A DNA stretch of 6,343 nt from Candidatus Delongbacteria bacterium. GTDB lineage: Bacteria > UBA4055. Below the pieces are notes generated by a model. The model was not told where the DNA came from. It was given only the letters and a program-made list of their open reading frames with translations, and made no database searches. Numbering within the stretch: the first letter of the stretch is position 1; each line of letters starts with the position of its first letter. Of this stretch, positions 1 through 5,659 are shown one piece after another. Position numbers and translations under genes: made by a program. Location of the stretch: positions 1-6,343 of the forward strand of contig WTAK01000108.1 in the NCBI GenBank assembly GCA_013139625.1. Reading direction: 5' to 3'.

Positions 1-258
1 AACCATTCCCAGAGCTGTTGCGATATTGTAGAGAATAGGCTGTAGAGTTCCAGTGTTGAAAGCCTGTTCACTGACACCGATAGTACTCATACCACCTAGC
101 CATTCGGCAGCCACAACAACAGCACAGACGACTACTCCAAGATTTCTTCCTGCTACTAAAAAATCCGAAGTGGATCTGCTCGCCATCTTTTTTGTCAAAA
201 AAGAAATTAGGATAACTAACGCGAAATACGATATTATAATTGCGATGTAAATGTTCAT
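1..258 (-). CDS. Sodium:solute symporter family protein, N-terminal 86 residues (3' end beyond the window)
   Basis: I translated this reading frame directly. It starts at the ATG at 258-256 and stays open to base 1, giving 86 residues. The N-terminus (MNIYIAIIISYFALVILISF) is a first membrane helix. It is followed by a short basic loop and then the motif DFLVAGRNLG, which matches the conserved 'F.AGR.LG' segment after TM1 in sodium:solute symporters (SSF/SSS family). A second hydrophobic segment leads into EWLGGMSTIG, corresponding to the 'a.wfGGgs.iG' stretch of TM2/TM3 near the sodium site. Family members use the sodium gradient to import sugars, amino acids, carboxylates or similar solutes across the inner membrane. 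The substrate cannot be told from this fragment. Family proteins are usually about 450-600 residues, so most of this one is missing. Upstream Shine-Dalgarno complementarity is weak. It lies 109 bp downstream of the KilA-N gene on the same strand and probably has its own promoter. Confidence 0.85.
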   Translation of the reverse strand, partial: MNIYIAIIISYFALVILISFLTKKMASRSTSDFLVAGRNLGVVVCAVVVAAEWLGGMSTIGVSEQAFNTGTLQPILYNIATALGMV

Positions 259-306
259 GACTTTATACTCTCATTCCTGTCTCCAAATTTCCTTTCTGAT
301 ACTACA

Positions 307-335
307 AATCTACATTGTATCGAAATAATTATCAA
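307..335 (-). promoter_or_regulatory. Putative promoter for the sodium:solute symporter gene
   Basis: Reading the minus strand, TTGATA (335-330) is followed after 17 bases by TAGATT (312-307), a reasonable -35/-10 pair for a housekeeping sigma factor. The -10 continues as TAGATTTG, which also fits the TAnnTTTG -7 element known from Bacteroidota, with a TTG about 20 bases upstream. Transcription would start near 300, leaving a leader of roughly 40 nt before the ATG at 258. The position, in the 109-bp gap behind the KilA-N stop, fits independent expression of the symporter. This is a motif match by eye in AT-rich DNA. Confidence 0.4.
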
Positions 336-367
336 TGCTAAAATATTTATCTTCTTTCGCCCTCTTT

Positions 368-1174
368 CTAACTTAATTTATTCAATCTTTTATCCTTAAC
401 CAATGAAGTCATCTGCGATATTGCAATTTTATTCAATTGCGCCAATCTATCAGATTGTTTTATACCCTGCCTAATCAGAACAGCATTTATACTCTCCATA
501 TTTGAAAGACAAACCAGCTGAGAAATATTAGCATAATCTCTGATATTACCTTTTTTGTTCAAGTTAGAATCTCTCCATTGTTTAGCAGTAACTCCAAAAA
601 GTGACATATTCAAGATATCAGCTTCAGATGCATATACAATGCTTATTTGTTTACTTGTTAATTTTCCAGGTATTAACTTTTCTTTTATAGCATCAGTATG
701 AATTTGATAATTTACTTTTGCTAGCGTTCGTTGTAAATTCCATTGTAACTTTAAACGATCATTTTCTTCTTCTTTTAATCTTTGAAACTCTTTAATCAAA
801 TAGATTTTGAATTCAGGACTAATCCACATTCCGAATTCAAAAGCAATATCTTTATGGGCATATGTTCCGCCATACCTACCTGTAGCAGCTTTTAATCCAA
901 TGGCATTTGTCTTTAAAGCCCAATCTTTTACACTTAATTTATAGCTATTTAATCCTACTTGACTTTTAATTATGGCAAATTCGCCATAATTAAAATCGGG
1001 ATTGTTTATTTTTTCCCAAATACCTAGAAATTCCACCGTATTTCTATTTCTCAACCAATCTGCAATAAAGAAATCACCATCTTTTGCTTTTATCATATCA
1101 GTTAGCGAGATAAAGTCTTCATTATTCACTTCTTTTAAACTGACTTTTACCCCATTTACATTTAGATTTTTCAC
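368..1174 (-). CDS. KilA-N domain-containing protein (phage-type, putative DNA-binding)
   Basis: This is a 268-residue protein starting at GTG (1174-1172), chosen because a near-perfect Shine-Dalgarno (AAGGAGG) sits 5 nt upstream. Residues about 5-135 form a KilA-N domain. Recognisable stretches are ISLTDMIKA (22-30), WLRNRNTVEFLGIWEKINNP (40-59), GLNSY (74-78), the segment AIGLKAATGRYGGTYAHKDI (91-110), FEFGMWISPEFKIYL (112-126) and KEFQRLKEEE (128-137). The C-terminal half (about 140-268) is helical and carries the usual accompanying region of this family (LAKVNYQIHTDAIKE, YASEADILNMSLFG, GNIRDYA, LNKIAISQM). KilA-N is a DNA-binding domain known from phage and large-DNA-virus proteins. Bacterial stand-alone copies of about this size are common accessory genes with no well-defined role. 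It appears full length and intact. No other phage gene is visible, so it is either a solitary mobile gene or a prophage relic. It lies downstream of an attC-like site in the same orientation. Confidence 0.88.
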   Translation of the reverse strand: MKNLNVNGVKVSLKEVNNEDFISLTDMIKAKDGDFFIADWLRNRNTVEFLGIWEKINNPDFNYGEFAIIKSQVGLNSYKLSVKDWALKTNAIGLKAATGRYGGTYAHKDIAFEFGMWISPEFKIYLIKEFQRLKEEENDRLKLQWNLQRTLAKVNYQIHTDAIKEKLIPGKLTSKQISIVYASEADILNMSLFGVTAKQWRDSNLNKKGNIRDYANISQLVCLSNMESINAVLIRQGIKQSDRLAQLNKIAISQMTSLVKDKRLNKLS

Positions 1175-1179
1175 TTTAC

Positions 1180-1186
1180 CCTCCTT
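1180..1186 (-). promoter_or_regulatory. Strong Shine-Dalgarno deciding the GTG start of the KilA-N gene
   Basis: The minus strand reads AAGGAGG, 5 nt (GTAAA), then GTG. It is the best ribosome-binding site in the window. It fixes the non-ATG start, since no in-frame ATG with a comparable site lies nearby. The operon genes to the right have weak or no Shine-Dalgarno, apart from the TPR gene, which fits a separate origin for this gene. Confidence 0.8.
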
Positions 1187-1296
1187 CTTTTATATTTTTT
1201 AGCGGATACATTATTCAAACAAACCACTTATCACTATCTTTCACCCAATATAAACAGAGCACAGTATCATATAGTGACCCTTTGCTATTTTTTTGC

Positions 1297-1319
1297 AAAA
1301 AAAATACTCCCGAAAGAGC
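1297..1319 (-). terminator. Weak candidate intrinsic terminator (UUCG-loop hairpin plus U8)
   Basis: On the minus strand CTCT-TTCG-GGAG (1318-1307) can form a 4-5 bp stem, including U-G wobbles, capped by a UUCG loop. It is followed after two bases by eight consecutive T (1304-1297). It lies about 310 bp beyond the TPR stop and could end readthrough from the operon before the KilA-N gene. The stem is short, and the U-tract also belongs to a symmetric A/T palindrome, so the call is tentative. Confidence 0.3.
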
Positions 1320-1412
1320 GAAGGTGAATTTAGAGGTATTTAATTAGATTCGTATTAAAATTGTTTTGTCATTTACTTCTTCCAATCAAGTTACATTCAT
1401 TACTCCTATGAC

Positions 1413-1470
1413 ATATAACGTAAAGCTCAGCGGCGCGGCTTTTTGCGTCCGCTGAAGTGTCTGGTTGGCT
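1413..1470 (-). mobile_element. Integron attC-like recombination site (solitary)
   Basis: On the minus strand the site runs from AGCCAAC (1470-1464) to GTTATAT (1419-1413). Each matches the attC R-box consensus (RYYYAAC ... GTTRRRY) at 6 of 7 bases. Between them is a GC-rich imperfect inverted repeat. TCAGCGG (1455-1449) then CGC (1447-1445) pair with TCAGCGGCGC on the opposite strand (1427-1436). They leave one unpaired A (complement of T1448) on the 5' arm and an 8-nt loop. The extrahelical base at this position mirrors classical attC sites such as that of aadA cassettes, and it orients the site on the minus strand. The length (58 bp) is within the known attC range. It is markedly more GC-rich than its surroundings. 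Reading through gives NQTLQRTQKAAPLSF, a peptide type I recall as a recurrent artefact of frames crossing attC sites. No integrase gene and no second attC are visible. Confidence 0.6.
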
Positions 1471-1629
1471 TTACTCTCAATTGGTTCCAGTCTGCTATTT
1501 GCCGTGTTAAACTGCTGGTAATAAATTGGTATAGAAAACTTTTTTCGCAATAATTTTAGATAAATGCTGTTATCATCATTCAATTTGTATATCGTTGTCG
1601 ATAAATTTGCAAGCAAATAATGGCGCGCG

Positions 1630-2241
1630 TTATTTTTTCTCCAAATAATACTTCGCCGTCTCATTATCCTTATCTAAAATAACGGCAGATTGAAAGATCA
1701 ATAGCGCATCAGCAACCGAGCCATTTAGGTATGTACTTTCTGCTAAAGTGACAAGAAAAATTACATTCGATGGAAAAACCGAAAGCATTTTATTAGATAT
1801 TTTTATTGCTTGACCATATTTTGCCTGTCTCATCAAAGCTATAGTGTACCAATAATTTGCATAGTAATTGTAATAATCTATCTTGAAAATATTCATTGAT
1901 TGAGATTCTACTTTATCCCAATCCAATCTGGCAACATTTACTAGATTCAATGTGTTCAAAACTTCAACAGAGTAAGGATAGGTAAGTAAGGCAGTGTTCA
2001 AATGTTGTAATGAATTTGCATAATTTCCGGATAAATAATACAGCCAACCAAGTCTATAATTCACGGTATATCCCTTTGGATATTCTTTAATTACTTTATT
2101 TAGACTTGAAATTGCGATCTTATATTTTGTAGCTGCTTCATAGGTATATGAGCTATTGTATGCACTCTGTATTTCTTTAAAACTTAATTCCGCGAATAAA
2201 CTTGATGCTATTATCAACAATGTTACCAATTTATACTTCAT
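1630..2241 (-). CDS. Secreted tetratricopeptide-repeat protein
   Basis: This is a 203-residue protein starting at ATG (2241-2239), with GGGGTGA 5 nt upstream. Residues 1-17 (MKYKLVTLLIIASSLFA) are a Sec signal peptide with likely cleavage after FA and no lipobox cysteine, so the mature protein should be periplasmic. The rest is built of TPR-like helical hairpins. One clear repeat is at about 39-90, with 'AISSLNKVIKEYP' and then 'YRLGWLYYLSGNYANSLQHL' as helix pairs. Others fall at about 125-157 (YWYTIALMRQAKYGQAIKIS) and about 160-195 (AESTYLNGSVADALLIFQSA). TPR folds bind partner proteins. It is the last gene of the operon, 65 bp after the outer-membrane protein gene, which itself has a TPR-like N-terminal segment, so an assembly or scaffold role for that barrel is plausible but inferred. 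The stop codon TAA is followed by the attC-containing intergenic stretch. Confidence 0.82.
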   Translation of the reverse strand: MKYKLVTLLIIASSLFAELSFKEIQSAYNSSYTYEAATKYKIAISSLNKVIKEYPKGYTVNYRLGWLYYLSGNYANSLQHLNTALLTYPYSVEVLNTLNLVNVARLDWDKVESQSMNIFKIDYYNYYANYWYTIALMRQAKYGQAIKISNKMLSVFPSNVIFLVTLAESTYLNGSVADALLIFQSAVILDKDNETAKYYLEKK

Positions 2242-2246
2242 TTATT

Positions 2247-2253
2247 TCACCCC
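2247..2253 (-). promoter_or_regulatory. Shine-Dalgarno of the TPR gene
   Basis: The minus strand reads GGGGTGA, 5 nt, then ATG. It supports the chosen start and gives this last gene its own ribosome entry. The two preceding genes instead appear to depend on stop/start coupling. Confidence 0.55.
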
Positions 2254-2268
2254 AATGTTTACGTTTTT

Positions 2269-2291
2269 GGGGACGGTTAGAAACCGTCCCC
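2269..2291. repeat. Perfect GC-rich palindrome (REP-like element) between two operon genes
   Basis: GGGGACGGTT (2269-2278) and its exact inverse AACCGTCCCC (2282-2291) enclose a 3-nt loop. This 10-bp stem is by far the most stable hairpin in this AT-rich window. It lies in the 65-bp gap between the barrel and TPR genes. Neither strand has a proper U-tract after the stem, so a standard intrinsic terminator is unlikely. The AGGGGACGGTT...AACCGTCCCC pattern resembles dispersed palindromes associated with REP/RAYT-type (IS200-like) transposases in environmental bacteria. That link is from memory and not shown here. In the transcript it could stabilise upstream mRNA or reduce expression of the TPR gene. 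Confidence 0.6.
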
Positions 2292-2306
2292 TACAGGTTA
2301 ATTATT

Positions 2307-3578
2307 TTACTTCCATGTATAAGTCGCTGTCACTGTGTTCGTTACTACATCATAATCATCATAATTGCTCTTTGAAAATATATATGATATGACCCACTTA
2401 TTGAATAATTTATTTATCGTAAATCCACCACTAAACCCGTTTTCAAACCCGAATTCAGTTGTATTTAAATATCTTCCTCCGTCAGAGTGCATCAAGAAAT
2501 TATTACCTCCTGAGTAACTACCAAAAATATTGACATGCTTTGTGGTAATTCCAGCTCTGCCTGTATAAAAATATTCAATTCTGTCAGAATCCACTACATC
2601 ATCAGGCAGATCATCCCTATCATCATAAATTCTCATATCCGAAAAATACGTAGAACCCAATAACTTAGACAAAGATATTTCTCCACTGATGTAAAAATAC
2701 TTTGAATAATATGTTAAATTTGTCGTTGATTGCAGAGAAAATAAATGATTATAATATTCTCTATCTTTTTGCTCATATTTTATTTTGTACATAGTCGAAT
2801 TTGGCGGAAGGAACCTCGCATCAACCTTTACTATATCTATAATATCATAATAGGCATATCCTATTAGCGAGCCTGAAATATATGAATTTACTATAAATCT
2901 GTCTTTAAAATCATACTTGATCCCACTTAGTCCCATAAAAGAATATTTTACGTAATCATTTGTAAAAAAACTTGATTTTGCTGCTACATAAAATGAATTT
3001 TTAAGAGAATTGAGATGCCTGTATTGCCAAAAAATTTCATATTGACCTATGTCACCGTAAAAATTTGAATTTACAGAATCTCTTGTTACTGTTGCTATTC
3101 CTGTGGTATTATTAACTAAACTATCTACTTCAAGCCACATATTCTTTGATTGATCAATAGAGGTGTGTTGTATTGTTATATTAAGATCGTATTTCTTATC
3201 ATAATGTCCATAGTTGTAATTAAAGTTAAAACTTATTCCATCCTTAAGATTTTCATTTCCTTTATAGTTGTAGGGAGAAAAGGAAATATCTACGACCTTT
3301 GGTGTCGGTGTTAGTTTATCTCTTGATACTGTATATCCGTATGAAAATTCTTTATTTTTATAGCCGTTTTCTTGAGCGGACTTAAACCATTTTGCTGATT
3401 TAATATAGTACCCTTTATTGAATAGTTCCCATCCGACTAATGAGATAGCATACTTTCTTCTTGCATAGTCAGGGTATTCGTTCTCAATTTGTATGAATGA
3501 TTTTTGAGTATCAATCCCGCTCTGTGAAAATAATAGTGTGCCGTATAAAATAATAATGACAATTAACCTTGAGATCAT
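2307..3578 (-). CDS. YaiO-like outer-membrane beta-barrel protein with N-terminal TPR-like segment
   Basis: This is a 423-residue protein starting at ATG (3578-3576). Residues 1-18 (MISRLIVIIILYGTLLFS) are a signal peptide without lipobox. Residues about 36-85 (YPDYARRKYAISLVGWELFN followed by KGYYIKSAKWFKSAQENGY) form one or two TPR-like helices. From about 95 onward the protein alternates polar and aromatic residues in short strands rich in Tyr, Phe, Ser and Asn (for example GISFNFNYNYGHY, NSFYVAAKSSFF). It ends in a final strand TVTATYTW followed by Lys. A short TPR-like N-terminus plus a barrel is the layout of the YaiO family of outer-membrane proteins. The assignment rests on architecture, since no family signature is certain by eye. 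A C-terminal Lys instead of the usual terminal Phe/Trp is slightly atypical. Its ATG overlaps the stop of the upstream channel-peptidase gene by 4 bp (ATGA), so translation is probably coupled. It may be the outer-membrane exit or anchor for the system, which is inference. Confidence 0.72.
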   Translation of the reverse strand: MISRLIVIIILYGTLLFSQSGIDTQKSFIQIENEYPDYARRKYAISLVGWELFNKGYYIKSAKWFKSAQENGYKNKEFSYGYTVSRDKLTPTPKVVDISFSPYNYKGNENLKDGISFNFNYNYGHYDKKYDLNITIQHTSIDQSKNMWLEVDSLVNNTTGIATVTRDSVNSNFYGDIGQYEIFWQYRHLNSLKNSFYVAAKSSFFTNDYVKYSFMGLSGIKYDFKDRFIVNSYISGSLIGYAYYDIIDIVKVDARFLPPNSTMYKIKYEQKDREYYNHLFSLQSTTNLTYYSKYFYISGEISLSKLLGSTYFSDMRIYDDRDDLPDDVVDSDRIEYFYTGRAGITTKHVNIFGSYSGGNNFLMHSDGGRYLNTTEFGFENGFSGGFTINKLFNKWVISYIFSKSNYDDYDVVTNTVTATYTWK

Positions 3579-5659
3579 ACTTTTGTCATCCAGATCTTTT
3601 TATTCTCTGTGTTGATTATAATATCTTTAATCCCTTTCACCTCACAAAGAGTTAATTCCGTATCAAAAAGAACCTGCTTATTTTTAGATATTTTACCTTC
3701 AATAACATTTTCTTTGGTTTTGAAATATCTACCCGATGTCTTATCTGCAGAATGGCAGAATGACTTAAATATCTTAGGCAATTTTGATGTAAGTAAATTA
3801 TCTGGCAAATATTCTTCCCATGAAAAGTTTTCTCCGTCTGTCAGTGAAAGAGATGGTAATCCTAGCATAAAATACCTGAGATACGATCGTTTATCTCCTG
3901 AGTATTTGAAGAATACAAATCTATCTTTATCTTTGCCGAAGTAAAGTTTATTGCCCTCCGTATCGGAGAAATAATAGGTACCGTCAGACTCCATTTTAAC
4001 TTTAAAACTCAGCTCACTTGCCTTCTCATCATTCTCATAGATATCGTAGTTGAATTCTTCATCCAGTATGAATTGAAATTTCCTACTGATAGACTTTGAA
4101 GTCGCCAAAGGCACAACTTTATTACCTTTTTGCAACACATCAGGATCCAACTGACCGCTTTCTACTAATTTTAGGCTGTTGAATTTGAATTCAAAACCTA
4201 CATATCCGATATATGGTGAATATTGCAACTGAATATGCAAATGGGGTTGAGGTGAGTATCCTGAATTACCACATTCTGCCAATGGAGTTCCTTTTGTAAT
4301 TACATCTCCTCGTTTTACTTTGATAGAATCTTTTTTCAGGTGAGAAATTTCAATATAATATCCCAGTTGAGAGTAGATGATGACATAATTTCCCCAGTTG
4401 TTATCCTTATCAACCTGCTCGGGTTCATTATCATCTAATTCATCATAAATATCTATTATTGTGCCATCTATCGGAGATATTATAGGCTTGCCGAAACAGT
4501 AGAAATCTTCTTTCTCTGAGCCGTGACCTTTGTAAGTTTTGCTATTATCATCCTCGATCACGAAATCATAGGCATATTTCCATGCACCTTTATGTGTCCA
4601 TTCTCCGTTGAAACCTTGATATACTGTCCATTTACCCATAAATGGAAGGTTTATCGATGGAGTGATCCAGTCAAAACGATTCTTGTAATTCAGGAAATTT
4701 ACCAATGACCTTTCAGGTTTATCTAAAATAGTCTGATTCATCATAGGGTATTTTACACTGCCGAGAACGTAGATATATAATAATACGGTCAAATTAAACG
4801 GAAGTGTAAACACAGGTATTCCAAAAGATACCCAGAAAACTGATGTTGCGTCTATAATGAATACTGATACTAAAACGCCTGTAAAGGTCAGCAGATATGT
4901 TCTTTTAGATGGGATCAGGAACATTCCACCTAAGGCAATACCGACCAATATGAAGTTAAATGATGATATCTCTGCAAAAGCTAATGGAATGCTCCCTTTC
5001 AATAACGCCAAGAAAAATATTCCTGTATAATATGACAATATTGTAACAAAGAATGTTATCCGTGAATAGAACAATATTGCCAATAGAACGACTATTCCGA
5101 TAATATCATACGGCATGAATACCAATATTCCTGCTGCTCTGAGCAATCCTTGGATATATCCGGGAATGAATTCTAAATTATATTGATCCTGCTTGTAGAA
5201 TGAATCTACGATCAAATTGCTATATTTACTTGAAGATAAGTAGATTATCGTTGCTGATATCGTGAAAGGAATATTCAGCACCGGCAATTTGAAATAATTG
5301 TATAGAATTGAACTCAAAGTATAGGTCAAAAGAACAGTCATTATGCTCATTCCAAAAGTAAGAATGATCGATAGATAGGTTACTTTAAATAGAAATCCTA
5401 TCGCAAACCCTGTCAACAGAGCATTATAGCTGTATAATTTATTTATAGGATCATCTTTCTTTATACCTATGAACCTTGCAAATAAAATTGAAACAATAAG
5501 AGATATTATTCCTTGGGCAGCTATATTGAAATTAAACAATGTACATGCAAACAGTAGAAGTCCTACTAATTTACTCTTTATAAAGATCAGGTTCGAAAAT
5601 GAACTGGTTAGATCAGCAAATGTATCCTTAATATTTTTTATAAATGTATTTTCTTCCAT
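3575..5659 (-). CDS. Urea-transporter family channel fused to an M23 (LytM-type) metallopeptidase
   Basis: This is a 694-residue two-domain protein. Residues about 30-300 are strongly hydrophobic and show the internal duplication of urea transporters. The first half has YSYNALLTGFAIG (77-89) and KLPVLNIPFTISATIIY (124-140). The second half has FNFILVGIALG (234-244) and the matching GIPVFTLPFNLTVLLYIYVL (280-299). Family channels pass urea or similar small polar solutes through the inner membrane. Residues about 335-490 are an M23 peptidase. It has THKGAWKYAYDF with putative zinc ligands His356 and Asp365 (H-x8-D, a known variant of the HxxxD motif). Next comes a glycine-containing beta core (ISPIDGTI), then SHL with the probable catalytic His440, and PHLHIQ with His473 and His475. 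All expected catalytic positions are present, so it looks active on peptidoglycan peptide cross-links. Residues about 500-694 are a hydrophilic, beta-rich tail of no family I recognise. The ATG directly follows the TAG of the decarboxylase gene (no gap), and the 3' end overlaps the barrel gene by 4 bp. Confidence 0.88.
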   Translation of the reverse strand: MEENTFIKNIKDTFADLTSSFSNLIFIKSKLVGLLLFACTLFNFNIAAQGIISLIVSILFARFIGIKKDDPINKLYSYNALLTGFAIGFLFKVTYLSIILTFGMSIMTVLLTYTLSSILYNYFKLPVLNIPFTISATIIYLSSSKYSNLIVDSFYKQDQYNLEFIPGYIQGLLRAAGILVFMPYDIIGIVVLLAILFYSRITFFVTILSYYTGIFFLALLKGSIPLAFAEISSFNFILVGIALGGMFLIPSKRTYLLTFTGVLVSVFIIDATSVFWVSFGIPVFTLPFNLTVLLYIYVLGSVKYPMMNQTILDKPERSLVNFLNYKNRFDWITPSINLPFMGKWTVYQGFNGEWTHKGAWKYAYDFVIEDDNSKTYKGHGSEKEDFYCFGKPIISPIDGTIIDIYDELDDNEPEQVDKDNNWGNYVIIYSQLGYYIEISHLKKDSIKVKRGDVITKGTPLAECGNSGYSPQPHLHIQLQYSPYIGYVGFEFKFNSLKLVESGQLDPDVLQKGNKVVPLATSKSISRKFQFILDEEFNYDIYENDEKASELSFKVKMESDGTYYFSDTEGNKLYFGKDKDRFVFFKYSGDKRSYLRYFMLGLPSLSLTDGENFSWEEYLPDNLLTSKLPKIFKSFCHSADKTSGRYFKTKENVIEGKISKNKQVLFDTELTLCEVKGIKDIIINTENKKIWMTKV

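Larger units (their letters stand above)
1187..1629. other. Intergenic stretch without a convincing gene
   Basis: About 440 bp separate the TPR stop codon from the KilA-N ribosome-binding site. From right to left the stretch holds four things: a 14-bp palindrome (ATTTGCAAGCAAAT, 1605-1618) just past the TPR stop; a featureless AT-rich stretch; the GC-rich attC-like site at 1413-1470; and a hairpin/U-tract candidate near 1297-1319. The U-tract is half of a long A/T palindrome (TTTTTTTGCAAAAAAA, 1288-1303). Promoter elements for the KilA-N gene should lie between about 1200 and 1300, but I could not pick a clear -35/-10 pair. A 92-codon open frame on the minus strand (1386-1664) overlaps the TPR tail and reads through the attC site. 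I do not regard it as a gene. Confidence 0.6.

Noticed and set aside
53..250. 65-codon plus-strand open frame
   Set aside because: It lies antisense to the clear sodium:solute symporter reading frame, has no ribosome-binding site and shows no family resemblance.
1605..1618. ATTTGCAAGCAAAT palindrome as an operator
   Set aside because: It lies just past the stop of the last operon gene and far from any promoter. Short A/T-rich palindromes are expected by chance here.
1413..1629. One long attC of VCR type running from the TPR stop codon (TAACG) to 1413
   Set aside because: The span would be over 200 bp, and the outer segment shows no pairing. The compact 58-bp site explains the symmetry.
2269..2291. 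Rho-independent terminator between the barrel and TPR genes
   Set aside because: The stem is strong, but neither strand has a run of T after it. On the minus strand AAAAA follows.
3609..3944. 111-codon plus-strand open frame inside the UT-M23 gene
   Set aside because: Complete antisense overlap with a well-supported gene. The composition is that of a shadow frame.
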